Positions 1-8,123 of a stretch of DNA of 64,000 nt are shown here, piece after piece; position 1 is the first letter of the stretch; every line of letters begins with the position of its first letter. The notes beneath the pieces are model-generated. The model saw only the letters and a program-made list of their open reading frames with translations. It was not told where the DNA came from and did no database searches. The stretch covers positions 248,001 to 312,000 of the forward strand of contig NZ_PJON01000004.1 of assembly GCF_002900975.1 (NCBI RefSeq), read 5' to 3'. The translations under genes were made by a program, and so were the position numbers. The DNA comes from Tabrizicola aquatica (GTDB lineage Bacteria; Pseudomonadota; Alphaproteobacteria; Rhodobacterales; Rhodobacteraceae).

Positions 1-314
1 TGCAGAAATTCCTGATGGGGCGCGAGTTGATGCAGGGGGCTTCGGTCATCGTCATCAACCAGCCGACCTGGGGGGTGGATGCGGCGGCGGCGGCGCAGAT
101 CCGGCAGTCGATCCTGGACCGGGCAGGGGAAGGCGCGGCGGTCGTGGTGATTTCGCAGGACCTGGATGAGTTGCTGGAAGTGGCGGACAGCTTTGCGGTC
201 TTGAACGAGGGGCGGCTGACGAAGCCCCGGCCGACCGAGGGGCTGACGATGGACGAGATCGGGCTGATGATGGGCGGCGCCCACGGCATGGAGGTCGCGC
301 ATCATGTGGCATAG
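1..314 (+). CDS. Nucleoside-type ABC transporter ATP-binding protein, C-terminal fragment
   Basis: This is the C-terminal end of an ABC ATPase that begins before the window; the first full codon is at position 3. The fragment opens with QQKFLMGREL, which normally follows the ABC signature in the second nucleotide-binding domain of CUT2/nucleoside-type ATPases. A Walker B-like segment (VIVINQPTWGVD) and an H-loop-like segment (VVVISQDLDEL) follow. Gln replaces the catalytic Glu and the switch His, which is usual for the degenerate second domain of this family and is not damage. The two permeases and the BMP protein downstream point to import of purine nucleosides or related compounds. The exact substrate cannot be read from the sequence. 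Confidence 0.9.
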   Translation, partial: QKFLMGRELMQGASVIVINQPTWGVDAAAAAQIRQSILDRAGEGAAVVVISQDLDELLEVADSFAVLNEGRLTKPRPTEGLTMDEIGLMMGGAHGMEVAHHVA

Positions 315-363
315 GGGCCAAAACTCTTTGAAGAGTTTTGCAAATTCCTTCGAAGGAATTTGT
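315..363. repeat. Double-hairpin repeat, copy 1
   Basis: GGGGCC is followed by two adjacent palindromes. One is at 320-339 (arms AAAACTCTT and AAGAGTTTT). The other is a perfect 22-base palindrome at 341-362. It begins at the ATPase stop codon and lies ahead of the first permease. A second copy with the same layout but different arm sequences is at 41635-41686, so pairing is conserved more than sequence. It could be an attenuator, an RNA-processing site or a mobile palindrome. Confidence 0.75.
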
Positions 364-415
364 CGTGTGGCGCACGGTAGCTTTGCCAGTGACACGGCAT
401 GCTTGGGGATACTGC

Positions 416-470
416 GGAGCGGGGGGCCAGCCCCCCACACCCCCCGGGATACTTGTGGACAGAAAATGGG
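416..470 (+). repeat. GGGATA-type intergenic repeat, copy A
   Basis: A short hairpin (GGGGGG, CCAG, CCCCCC) is followed by a run of C and then CGGGATACTTGTGGACAGAA. The same arrangement is at 5003-5046. Its 3' part matches elements at 39250-39352 (minus strand) and 44964-45070. It abuts or overlaps the start region of the permease gene, which makes that start uncertain. Confidence 0.65.
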
Positions 471-478
471 GTGTGGTC

Positions 479-1558
479 GTGCTGAGGCTTGAGAAGCGAC
501 CGACCCCGAGCCGGTTCTGGCTGTATGCGACACCGCCCGTGGCGGTGATCCTGACGATGATCGCGGGGGGCATCCTGTTCGCCGCGATGGGGAAGAACCC
601 GTTCGAGGTGATCCGCACGATCTTCTGGGACCCCTTGTTCGGCGAGTTCGCCTTCTATCTGCGCGGGCAGCTGCTGGTGAAGGCGGGGCCGCTGATCCTG
701 ATCGCCATTGGCCTGGCGCTGGGCTTCCGGGCGGGGATCTGGAACATCGGGGCCGAGGGGCAGTACATCATGGGCGCCATCATCGGCGCCTCGGTCGGGC
801 TGGCGGTGTTTCCGACGGAAAGCCGGTGGATCTTTCCGGCGATGGTGGTGGCGGGGGCCTTTGGTGGCTGGGCTTGGGCGATGATCCCGGCGATCCTGAA
901 GACGCGGTTCAACACGAACGAAATTCTTGTCAGCCTCATGCTGGTCTATGTGGCCGAGACGATCTTGGCCAAGGCCTCGACCGGGTTTCTGAAGAACCCC
1001 GAGGGGATGGGGTTTCCGGGGAGCCGGAACTTCTCCAGCTATCCGGCGGCGCAGAACGCGTTCATCTATGAGCCGCTGGGCCTGCACTGGGGCGGCGTGG
1101 CGGCTCTGGTCACGGCGGTCTTGGCCTATATTCTGTTGACGCGGCATCAGGCGGGGTTCCAGATCCGGCTGGCCGGGCAGGCCCCCAGGGCGGCGCGGTT
1201 CCATGGGGTGTCACCGGCACGGCTGGTGGTGTTGTGCATGGGGCTGTCCGGTGCGCTGGCGGGGCTGGCGGGGATGTTCGAGGTGACGGGGCCGGCGGGG
1301 CAGATCAGCATCGACTTCAATACGGGCTACGGGTTCACGGCGATCATCGTGGCGTTCCTGGGCCGGCTGAACCCCTTGGGGATCGTGCTGGCGGGGTTCC
1401 TGATGGCACTGACCTATGTGGGGGGCGAGATGGCCTCGACCAACCTTGGGCTGCCGGATGCGGCGATCCAGGTGTTCCAGGGGATGCTGTTGTTCTTCCT
1501 TCTGGCGGTGGATGTGCTGACGAATTATCGGTTCAGGCTGGCTGTGGGGGCGCATTGA
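479..1558 (+). CDS. Nucleoside-type ABC transporter permease (BPD_transp_2), first subunit
   Basis: This integral inner-membrane permease (about 359 residues) belongs to the branched-chain amino acid/ribose/nucleoside permease family PF02653. It is hydrophobic almost throughout, with family-typical segments such as GFRAGIWNIGAEGQYIMG near residue 80 and FNTNEILVSLMLVYVAE near 150. It would form half of the channel with the next gene. The reading frame is open back to an ATG at 338, but that stretch is a palindromic repeat. I therefore chose GTG 479, giving MLRLEKRP, which resembles the start I expect for this family. GTG 473 and GTG 455 are alternatives. The stop overlaps the start of the second permease. 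Confidence 0.9.
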   Translation: MLRLEKRPTPSRFWLYATPPVAVILTMIAGGILFAAMGKNPFEVIRTIFWDPLFGEFAFYLRGQLLVKAGPLILIAIGLALGFRAGIWNIGAEGQYIMGAIIGASVGLAVFPTESRWIFPAMVVAGAFGGWAWAMIPAILKTRFNTNEILVSLMLVYVAETILAKASTGFLKNPEGMGFPGSRNFSSYPAAQNAFIYEPLGLHWGGVAALVTAVLAYILLTRHQAGFQIRLAGQAPRAARFHGVSPARLVVLCMGLSGALAGLAGMFEVTGPAGQISIDFNTGYGFTAIIVAFLGRLNPLGIVLAGFLMALTYVGGEMASTNLGLPDAAIQVFQGMLLFFLLAVDVLTNYRFRLAVGAH

Positions 1559-2493
1559 TGGACTTCTTGGGCGGTATCAATCCGGTCATCCTGATCGCCA
1601 CGCTGATGGCCAGTGCGGTGCCGATCCTGATGGCGGCGCTGGGCGAGACGGTGGTCGAACGCGCGGGCGTCTTGAACCTGGGCGTCGAGGGGATGATGGT
1701 CATCGGCGCGCTGGGTGGGTTCATCGTGGCGGTCGAGACGGGCAGCCCGGTGCTTGGCTTCATCGGGGGCGCGGCGGCGGGGGCGGCGCTGAGTTTGATC
1801 TTTGCGCTCCTGACGCAGGTTTTTCTGGCGAACCAGGTGGCAACGGGGCTGGCGCTGACGCTGTTCGGGCTGGGGGTCAGTTCACTGGGCGGGCAGGGCT
1901 ACAACGGGATCAAGCCGCCGGCGACCGGGCAGCTTTTGCCGGATGCGCTGGCGGATTTGCCGGTGGTGGGGCCGATCGTCTTTGGGCATGACTGGATGGT
2001 CTATTTCAGCATCGCGATGACGGCGGTGCTGTGGTGGGTGCTGAAATCCACGCGGATCGGCCTGATCATCCGCGCCGTGGGCGAAAGCCACGAGGCCGCC
2101 CATGCGCTGGGCTACAAGGTGAACCGCATCCGGTTGATGTGCATCGCCTTTGGCGGGGCGATGGCGGGGATGGGCGGGGCCTATGTCAGTCTGGTGCGGG
2201 TGCCGCAATGGGTGGACGGGATCACGGCGGGAGCCGGCTGGATTGCACTGGCGATTGTGGTCTTTGCCAGCTGGCGGCCGTGGCGGGTGCTGATCGGTGC
2301 CTATCTTTTCGGCGGGATCACCGTGCTGCAGTTGAACCTGCAAGTGGCGGGCAGCGGCATCCCGGTCGAGTACTTGTCCATGGCGCCCTATTTGATAACC
2401 ATCCTTGTGCTGGTCATCATGTCGGCCGGGCGGCGGGGCAAGGCCAACGGCGCACCCGCTGCGCTGGGACAGAACTTTCACGCCTCGCGCTGA
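1558..2493 (+). CDS. Nucleoside-type ABC transporter permease, second subunit
   Basis: This is the second PF02653 permease of the importer, 311 residues and multi-spanning. Near the N-terminus it carries the family segment ERAGVLNLGVEGMMVIGA. Its ATG overlaps the TGA of the preceding permease, so the two are translationally coupled, as expected for subunits made in equal amounts. Two different permeases beside a BMP binding protein are characteristic of purine nucleoside ABC importers. The direction is import, because of the dedicated binding protein downstream. Confidence 0.93.
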   Translation: MDFLGGINPVILIATLMASAVPILMAALGETVVERAGVLNLGVEGMMVIGALGGFIVAVETGSPVLGFIGGAAAGAALSLIFALLTQVFLANQVATGLALTLFGLGVSSLGGQGYNGIKPPATGQLLPDALADLPVVGPIVFGHDWMVYFSIAMTAVLWWVLKSTRIGLIIRAVGESHEAAHALGYKVNRIRLMCIAFGGAMAGMGGAYVSLVRVPQWVDGITAGAGWIALAIVVFASWRPWRVLIGAYLFGGITVLQLNLQVAGSGIPVEYLSMAPYLITILVLVIMSAGRRGKANGAPAALGQNFHASR

Positions 2494-2542
2494 GGCTGAT
2501 AACTGCAGGGCCAAGGGCCTTGCCACCTAGGGGAGTAAGTCG

Positions 2543-3634
2543 ATGAAACGTAGAAATCTGCTGGCGACCGCGGCGATGGGGCTGACGCTGGCCTTTGGCG
2601 GTGCGGCCTTTGCGCAGGGCATGGACAAGGTGAAGGCCTGCTTCGTCTATGTCGGCCCGATCGGCGATGGCGGCTGGACCTTCCAGCACCACGAAGGTGC
2701 CCTGGCCGTGCAGAAGGAGTTCGGCGACAAGGTCGAGATCCAGTGGCAGGAAAACGTGCCGGAAGGCGCCGATGCAGAGCGAGTGCTGACCCAGATGGCG
2801 CTGGGCGGCTGCAACATCATCTTCACCACCTCGTTCGGCTATATGGACCCGACCAACGCCGTCGCGGCCAAGTTCCCGGACGTGAAGTTCGAGCATGCCA
2901 CCGGCTTCAAGCGCGAGCATCCGAACGTCACCACCTATAACGCCCGCTTCTACGAAGGCCGCGCGGTGCAGGGCCATATCGCGGGCAAGATGACCAAGTC
3001 GAACAAGATCGGCTACATCGGGTCCTTCCCGATCCCCGAGGTGATCATGGGGATCAACAGCTATTACCTGCATGCCAAGAAGGTGAACCCGAACGTTGAG
3101 CTGTCAGTGGTCTGGGCCTTCACCTGGTTCGACCCGGCCAAGGAAGCTGACGCAGCCAAGGCGCTGATCGACCAGGGCGTGGACGTGATCGCGTCGCACA
3201 CCGACTCGACCGCCCCGCTGGCCGAGGCTGCCAAGACCAATGGCGCGGTGATCGGGTTCGGTCAGGCCTCGGACATGGCCGAGTACAAGGACGGGCCGCG
3301 GGTGTCGTCGATCATCGACAACTGGGCGCCCTATTATGTGAAGCGCGTCGGCGCGCTGCTGGACGGCACCTATGCGCAGCAGGACGCCTGGGAAGGCATC
3401 GCCGGCGGCGAGGTCGAGATCGGCGAGATCACCGACAAGGTCCCGGCCGACGTGAAGGCCGAGGCCGAGGCGCTGCGCGACGCCATCGCAGCGGGGACCT
3501 ATCACCCGTTCACCGGGCCGATCAACAAGCAGGACGGCAGCCCCTGGCTGGCCGAGGGCGCGACCGCGCCGGATGGCGACCTTCTGGGGATGAACTTCTA
3601 TGTCGAAGGGATTGTCGGCGACATTCCCCAGTGA
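2543..3634 (+). CDS. BMP-family substrate-binding protein of nucleoside-type ABC importer
   Basis: This 363-residue periplasmic binding protein belongs to the basic membrane protein family (PF02608), whose studied members bind purine nucleosides. A Sec signal peptide ends near residue 25 (GGAAFAQG). The mature part holds KACFVYVGPIGDGGWTFQHH, IIFTTSFGYMDPTNAVA and FEHATGFKR, all typical of the family. An AGGGGAG ribosome site lies just before the ATG. It is the last gene of the ATPase-permease-permease operon and is followed by a strong terminator. The next gene is a paralogue of the same length, so there may be two ligand specificities for one transporter. Confidence 0.93.
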   Translation: MKRRNLLATAAMGLTLAFGGAAFAQGMDKVKACFVYVGPIGDGGWTFQHHEGALAVQKEFGDKVEIQWQENVPEGADAERVLTQMALGGCNIIFTTSFGYMDPTNAVAAKFPDVKFEHATGFKREHPNVTTYNARFYEGRAVQGHIAGKMTKSNKIGYIGSFPIPEVIMGINSYYLHAKKVNPNVELSVVWAFTWFDPAKEADAAKALIDQGVDVIASHTDSTAPLAEAAKTNGAVIGFGQASDMAEYKDGPRVSSIIDNWAPYYVKRVGALLDGTYAQQDAWEGIAGGEVEIGEITDKVPADVKAEAEALRDAIAAGTYHPFTGPINKQDGSPWLAEGATAPDGDLLGMNFYVEGIVGDIPQ

Positions 3635-3656
3635 CCATTCTCATGATCTGACAGCG

Positions 3657-3689
3657 AACAGGCCCGCCTTGCGGGCCTGTTTTCATTTT
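3657..3689 (+). terminator. Rho-independent terminator after the BMP gene
   Basis: A perfect hairpin (CAGGCCCGC, loop CTT, GCGGGCCTG) is followed by TTTTCATTTT, 25 bases after the stop codon. It separates the first BMP gene from its paralogue downstream. Confidence 0.9.
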
Positions 3690-3697
3690 ACCGTGAG

Positions 3698-3783
3698 TTA
3701 CCCATCCATGCGGCCAATTGTTTTGAGTTTGTCTAAATCCTGAGGACTGTTTGCATACAAATCTTGACTTCCCGCATGGGTAA
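3698..3783 (+). promoter_or_regulatory. Leader of second BMP gene with long-range inverted repeat
   Basis: TTACCCATCCATGCGG at 3698-3713 is mirrored by CCGCATGGGTAA at 3772-3783, with a four-base interruption in one arm and AT-richer DNA between. This lies after the terminator of the first BMP gene, so it is probably the promoter or 5' leader of the second. No clear -10/-35 pair and no known riboswitch class was recognised. Confidence 0.4.
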
Positions 3784-3795
3784 ATGAAGGTCCGC

Positions 3796-3824
3796 GCCAT
3801 GGCCTTCATGTTGAAGGCCATGGC
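3796..3824 (+). repeat. Perfect 13-bp hairpin upstream of second BMP gene
   Basis: GCCATGGCCTTCA, loop TGT, then the exact reverse complement. It lies 67 bases before the ATG and is not followed by a T-run, so it is more likely an operator or leader stem than a terminator. Confidence 0.7.
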
Positions 3825-3890
3825 CCGGATTGCGATGCCCCCGCTTTGCCTTCCGGCCAGTTTCGGTCGCGTAACGAGAAGGTCGCGTAA

Positions 3891-4982
3891 ATGGTGGCAA
3901 TGCTTAAGACGACGTGTTTCCGTGCTGCAGTTTTCGCCTTCGGAATGGCCCTTCCGGCAGCCGGACAGACGCTGGAAAAAGTGAAGGCCTGCTTTGTCTA
4001 CCTTGGCCCGCTTGAGGACAGTGGCTGGACCTATCAGCACCACATCGGGGCCGAGTCCGCAAAGGCCGGTTTGGGCGACCGGATGGAACTGGTCTGGCAG
4101 GACAATGTTCCCGAAGATTCCAGTGCCGAGGCGGTCATCGAGGATTTCGCGAGGTCGGGCTGCGACATCATCTTCACGACCTCGTTCGGGTTCATGGACC
4201 AGACGAACGCCATCGCGGCGAAGTATCCGAACGTGAAGTTCGAGCACGCGACAGGCTACAAGCGGGACACGCCCAACGTATCGACCTACAACGCCCGGTT
4301 CTACGAAGGCCGCGCAGTCGAGGGGCTGCTGGCCGGGTATATGACCCGGACCAACAAGATCGGCTATGTCGCCTCGTACCCGATCCCAGAGGTGCTGGCG
4401 GGGATCAACGCCTATTACCTGGCGGCGAAAAGGGTGAACCCGGATGTCGAGCTGGAGGTTCGCTGGGCCTATACCTGGTTCGATCCGAAGGTCGAAGGCG
4501 AAGCGGCCCAGTCGATGATCGATGCGGGCGTGGACGTGATCGCGGCGCATACCGATTCCACGGCGACGCTGGAGGCCGCTGCGGCGACCGGGGGCTCGGT
4601 CCTTGGCTTCGGTCAGGCCTCGGACATGATCGAGTTCAGGCCATCGCCGCGCATCTCCGCAATCGTGAACAACTGGGGACCCTATTACTTTGAACGGATC
4701 AGCGCCCTCTTGGACGGTACCTATACCCAGTCCGATACCTTCAAGGGCATGAGCCAAGCGGTGCTTATCGGACTGATCACGGAAGAGGTTCCCGCGTCCG
4801 TGCGGCTTGAGGCAGAAAAGCTGCGCGATGCATTGGCAGCGGGCCAGACCAATGCCTTTGTCGGGCCGATCAGACGGCAGGACGGCAGCCTCTGGCTGGC
4901 GGAAGGCGAGTTTGCGCCGGATGCCGATATTCTGGGCATGAACTTCCTTGTCGAAGGAATTGCCGGAGACATTCCGCAATAA
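3891..4982 (+). CDS. Second BMP-family substrate-binding protein (paralogue)
   Basis: A 363-residue paralogue of the preceding BMP protein, alignable end to end. It shares KVKACFVYLGPLEDSGWTYQ, IIFTTSFGFMDQTNAIAAKY and the ending EGIAGDIPQ. A signal peptide ends at about GMALPAAGQ. An AGAAGG site stands before the ATG at 3891; ATG 3900 is also possible. It has its own leader and no transporter genes after it, so it probably feeds the same ABC importer with a different ligand or under different conditions. Substitutions are spread along the whole protein, which suggests a retained duplication and not a fresh one. Confidence 0.9.
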   Translation: MVAMLKTTCFRAAVFAFGMALPAAGQTLEKVKACFVYLGPLEDSGWTYQHHIGAESAKAGLGDRMELVWQDNVPEDSSAEAVIEDFARSGCDIIFTTSFGFMDQTNAIAAKYPNVKFEHATGYKRDTPNVSTYNARFYEGRAVEGLLAGYMTRTNKIGYVASYPIPEVLAGINAYYLAAKRVNPDVELEVRWAYTWFDPKVEGEAAQSMIDAGVDVIAAHTDSTATLEAAAATGGSVLGFGQASDMIEFRPSPRISAIVNNWGPYYFERISALLDGTYTQSDTFKGMSQAVLIGLITEEVPASVRLEAEKLRDALAAGQTNAFVGPIRRQDGSLWLAEGEFAPDADILGMNFLVEGIAGDIPQ

Positions 4983-5002
4983 CTGCGCTTCAATGACGGT
5001 CG

Positions 5003-5077
5003 GTGGAGTGGGGGCCAGCCCCCACACCCCCGGGATATTTGACGAAGAGAAAGGGCATGGGGTCTCCGTGCCCTTTC
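5003..5077 (+). repeat. GGGATA-type intergenic repeat, copy B, with terminator-like hairpin
   Basis: The inverted repeat GTGGGGG-CCAG-CCCCCAC at 5008-5025 is followed by CCCCCGGGATATTTG. A second stem (AAAGGGCA...TGCCCTTT) lies at 5050-5076. The first part matches copy A at 416-470. The second stem could end transcription of the upstream BMP gene, just ahead of the FAD oxidoreductase. Confidence 0.65.
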
Positions 5078-5096
5078 GTCTGCAAAGGAAAGCGGA

Positions 5097-6173
5097 ATGG
5101 ACGCGGATTTTCTGATCATCGGCGGCGGGATCGCCGGGATCTCGGCAGCGGCGCGGCTGTCGGAGCTGGGGTCGGTGATCGTGCTGGAGGCCGAGGATGT
5201 GCTGGCGCATCACGCCAGCAGCCGGTCGGCGGCGCTGTATGAACCGCGCTATGGCGCGCCGGCGGTGGTGGGGTTGTCCATGGCCTCGGAAGCGGCGTTC
5301 CGGGCGATGCCGGGGGTGCTTTCCCCGAGGGGGCTGATGCTGGTGGCCAAGGCCGAGGCGCGGGCGGCGTTCGAGCGTGACCTGGAGGCGATGGCGTTTA
5401 CCGAGGTCAGCCTCGACGAGGCGCGGGCGATGGTGCCGATCCTGAACCCGGAGGTGGTGGCGCTGGCGGGCTATGCCGCGCATGCCGAGGATGTGGATAC
5501 CGACCTTCTGGTCCAGGGGTTCGCCCGCGAGGCCAAGGGGCGCGGGGCGCTGGTGGTGACGAAGGCGCGGGCCACGGCGATTGCGCGCGACGGCGCGGGG
5601 TGGCGGGTTTCAACCGGCGCGGGAGAGTTCAGCGCGCGGATGATCGTGAACGCGGCCGGGGCCTGGGCCGACCATGTGGCCGGGATGGCCGGGGTGCGGC
5701 CCCTGGGGTTCACGCCCTATCGCCGGTCAATGGCGCGGATTCCGGCGCCGGGCGGGCTGGACGTCAGCCGCTGGCCGATGATGTTCGGGCCGGGTGAGGA
5801 CTGGTACGCCAAGCCGGACGCGGGGGCGCTGATCGTCTCGCCGGCTGAGGAGGACCTGATGGAGCCGCATGACGCCTGGGCCGATGACATGGTCCTGGCC
5901 GAGGGGCTGGCGCGATATGAGGAGATGGTGACGGAACCGGTGACGCGGCTTTTGGCCAGCTGGGCCGGGCTGCGCACCTTTTCGCCCGACCGGGTGCTGG
6001 TGATCGGGCCGGACGTGCGGGAGCCTGGGTTCTTCTGGCTGGCGGGACAGGGCGGTTACGGGTTCCAGACCTGTCCGGCGGCCAGCCGGCTGGCGGCGGA
6101 CCTGATCGGCGGTCGCGCGCCCGAGATCGATGTGGATCTGGTGGCGGCGCTGTCGCCGGCCCGGTTCGGCTAG
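5097..6173 (+). CDS. DAO-type FAD-dependent oxidoreductase
   Basis: This 358-residue flavoprotein belongs to the D-amino-acid oxidase/glycine oxidase family (PF01266). The dinucleotide-binding motif is at the extreme N-terminus (FLIIGGGIAGISAAARL). The C-terminal FAD-contact region reads FFWLAGQGGYGFQTCPAA. The ATG is preceded by AAAGGAAAGCGGA. Family members oxidise amines or D-amino acids to imines with FAD; the substrate is not evident here. The next gene starts three bases after the stop, so the two are likely co-transcribed. Confidence 0.85.
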   Translation: MDADFLIIGGGIAGISAAARLSELGSVIVLEAEDVLAHHASSRSAALYEPRYGAPAVVGLSMASEAAFRAMPGVLSPRGLMLVAKAEARAAFERDLEAMAFTEVSLDEARAMVPILNPEVVALAGYAAHAEDVDTDLLVQGFAREAKGRGALVVTKARATAIARDGAGWRVSTGAGEFSARMIVNAAGAWADHVAGMAGVRPLGFTPYRRSMARIPAPGGLDVSRWPMMFGPGEDWYAKPDAGALIVSPAEEDLMEPHDAWADDMVLAEGLARYEEMVTEPVTRLLASWAGLRTFSPDRVLVIGPDVREPGFFWLAGQGGYGFQTCPAASRLAADLIGGRAPEIDVDLVAALSPARFG

Positions 6174-6175
6174 CC

Positions 6176-6844
6176 ATGGCGCTGAAGCTGCCGGACAGCG
6201 GTGCGGAAATCCTGGCTGACGGGCGGCGGATGGTGCCCTCGGCTGCGCGCAACGCCGGGCCGATCCTGGAGGTGTTGCAGGGGCTTGCCCTGAAGGGCCG
6301 GCTTCTGGAGATCGCTGCCGGATCGGGCCTGCATGCGGCGGTGATGGCAGGGCCCCTGGGGGTGGAGTGGCAGCCGACCGAGGTTGATCCAGGGAACTTC
6401 GGCTCGATCCGGGCCTGGGCGGCCGAGGGTGGGGGGCGGATCCTGCCGCCGGTCCAGCTGGATGCGACCGCGCCGGGCTGGGGGGCGGGGATCGGGCTTT
6501 GGGATGCGGTGCTGCTGGTCAACCTGCTGCACCTGATCCCAAGGACGGCGGCGCGGGTGGTCCTGGCCGAGGCGGCGCAAGCCCTGGCACCCGGTGGCAC
6601 GCTGTGTCTTTACGGGCCGTTCCTGCGCGAGGGCCGCGCGACAAGCGAGGGCGACGCGGCCTTTGACCGGTCGCTTCGGGCGCAGGATCCGGCCATCGGC
6701 TACAAGGATCTGGACTGGGTGCTGGGCCTTCTGGCAGAGGCTGGCCTGGCCGCAAGGGTGGTCGAGATGCCGGCCAACAACCTGATGCTGCTGGCCCGGC
6801 GCGGGTCCTGGGAGAATCCGCCCAGGGCCGGAAATCCCGGGTGA
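6176..6844 (+). CDS. DUF938 SAM-dependent methyltransferase-like protein
   Basis: This 222-residue protein matches the DUF938 family, a class I methyltransferase fold of unknown substrate. The SAM-binding glycine loop is LLEIAAGSGLHAAVMA near residues 42-57. A later acidic/hydrophobic strand reads GLWDAVLLVNLLHLIP. The C-terminus has PANNLMLLARR, the final strand typical of this group. It starts immediately after the FAD oxidoreductase. Whether the two act in one pathway is unknown. Confidence 0.82.
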   Translation: MALKLPDSGAEILADGRRMVPSAARNAGPILEVLQGLALKGRLLEIAAGSGLHAAVMAGPLGVEWQPTEVDPGNFGSIRAWAAEGGGRILPPVQLDATAPGWGAGIGLWDAVLLVNLLHLIPRTAARVVLAEAAQALAPGGTLCLYGPFLREGRATSEGDAAFDRSLRAQDPAIGYKDLDWVLGLLAEAGLAARVVEMPANNLMLLARRGSWENPPRAGNPG

Positions 6845-6875
6845 CAAGCCGCACGGCGCACGGCAGCATGGTGGC

Positions 6876-7673
6876 ATGATCCGCGCCCTTCCCCGTCTTG
6901 CCCCGACCCTTCTTGCCCTGCTTCTGCTGGCCGCCTGTGGCGGGTCCGCTCGTGCGCCGGTAGGCGAGGAGACAATCACCGTCACCTCGTCGAACTTCCG
7001 CGATGCCGATCCGACCGACTGGCCGGGCCGCTCGCCCGACCGCTATCCGGTGCATGGGATCGACCTGTCGCGGTTCCAGACCCAGGTGGACTGGACGACG
7101 GCGCGGGCGAACGGGGTGAACTTTGCCTTCATCAAGGCGACCGAGGGCGGCGACCTGGTGGACCCGATGTTCGACAGCCACTGGCGCGGCGCGGCGGCGG
7201 CGGGGGTGAAGCGGGGGGCCTACCACTTCTTCTACCATTGCCGCCCGGCGGCCGAGCAGGCGCGGTGGTTCATCCGCCATGTGCCAAAGGTGCCGGGTGC
7301 CCTGCCCCCGGTTCTGGACCTGGAATGGACGCCGACCAGCCCGACCTGCACGATCCGCCGCGACGGCGCCACGATCCGCGCCGAAGCCCGTGCGTTCATG
7401 GACATCGTGGCGCGGCACTACGGCCAGCGGCCGGTGATCTATACCACGGTCGATTTCTACGAGGACACCGAGCTGTGGCGGCTGGAGGGCGTGGAGTTCT
7501 GGCTGCGCGCCGTCGCGGACCATCCGGGCGAGGTCTATGACGGACGGGCCTGGAGCTTCTGGCAATATACCTCGACCGGGGTGGTGCCGGGGATCGCGGG
7601 CGAGGTGGATATCAACGTCTTTGCCGGGTCCAAGGCCGCCTGGGCGCGCTGGCTGGCCGCGCGGAGCCTTTAG
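6876..7673 (+). CDS. GH25 lysozyme-family lipoprotein
   Basis: This 265-residue exported protein has a lipobox (LLLLAACGG) at about residues 17-25, so it is predicted to be a lipoprotein. A glycoside hydrolase family 25 domain follows, starting at HGIDLSRFQTQVDW. The catalytic DxE motif is in PPVLDLEW, and other GH25 segments are NFAFIKATEG and GAYHFFYH. GH25 enzymes cleave the muramic acid-glucosamine bond of peptidoglycan, so a role in cell-wall turnover is likely. Its end overlaps the convergent membrane-protein gene by four bases. Confidence 0.87.
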   Translation: MIRALPRLAPTLLALLLLAACGGSARAPVGEETITVTSSNFRDADPTDWPGRSPDRYPVHGIDLSRFQTQVDWTTARANGVNFAFIKATEGGDLVDPMFDSHWRGAAAAGVKRGAYHFFYHCRPAAEQARWFIRHVPKVPGALPPVLDLEWTPTSPTCTIRRDGATIRAEARAFMDIVARHYGQRPVIYTTVDFYEDTELWRLEGVEFWLRAVADHPGEVYDGRAWSFWQYTSTGVVPGIAGEVDINVFAGSKAAWARWLAARSL

Positions 7674-7990
7674 GACCGCCAGTCCCGCCAGCGACGGAAC
7701 CAGCGCTTGACCGACCGGCGCCCACGGATGACCAGGACCGAGATCGGCCCGCGCAGCACTGGCAGGTCCACGGCCAGGAGGAGAAGGCCGAGCGGCAGCA
7801 TCCAGATGCCCAGCACCGGCAGGAACGAGAAGACTCCTCCCGCGATGAGGAGAAGCGCCACCGGAAAGCGGATCGGGAACCAGCTGTCGCGGCGCAGGGT
7901 GGACATCGGCCGGCGCAGGGGCGGGACCAGCCGCTCCAGCGCGTCGAATTGTCGTTGGAACCGGCGTTCCCGTCTTTGTCTCGCGGCCAT
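7670..7990 (-). CDS. Small membrane protein of unknown function
   Basis: A 106-residue protein with a basic N-terminal stretch, a central hydrophobic pair of segments (about residues 45-80, VALLLIAGGVFSFLPVLGIW onward) and a basic, Trp/Arg-rich tail. This suggests two closely spaced membrane spans with both ends cytoplasmic. I do not recognise a family with confidence. It overlaps the end of the GH25 gene tail to tail and is followed by no other minus-strand gene. Confidence 0.65.
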   Translation of the reverse strand: MAARQRRERRFQRQFDALERLVPPLRRPMSTLRRDSWFPIRFPVALLLIAGGVFSFLPVLGIWMLPLGLLLLAVDLPVLRGPISVLVIRGRRSVKRWFRRWRDWRS

Positions 7991-8051
7991 GGCGTAGAGA
8001 TGGGGATGGCGGTCAGGTGTTCAAGGTCGACGTCGGGTATAGGTGGCCCTG

Positions 8052-8118
8052 CTCGTCGAGCACTTCGTGCACTCCTCGCGGTGGTCTGCCGACGAGTGCA
8101 CGAAGTGCCCGAGGAGGT
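8052..8118. repeat. Dispersed GCTCGTCGA palindrome, copy 1
   Basis: An imperfect palindrome of about 66 bases beginning GCTCGTCGAGCACTTCGTG and returning as CGACGAGTGCACGAAGTGCC. It lies between the end of the FAD/GcvT dehydrogenase and the small membrane-protein gene. Related copies are at 10761-10831, 18341-18408, 34549-34618 and, as a left arm only, 54719-54750. Confidence 0.8.
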
Positions 8119-8123
8119 GTCGC

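Noticed and set aside
1-314. ABC ATPase lacking the catalytic Glu and switch His
   Set aside because: The missing residues are normal for the second nucleotide-binding half of CUT2/nucleoside-type ATPases, so this is not a broken gene.
3522-5483. A 653-codon minus-strand ORF
   Set aside because: It is antisense to the two BMP genes and the start of the FAD oxidoreductase gene, which are clear family members. Its product is Arg/His-rich, as expected for the shadow frame of GC-rich genes.
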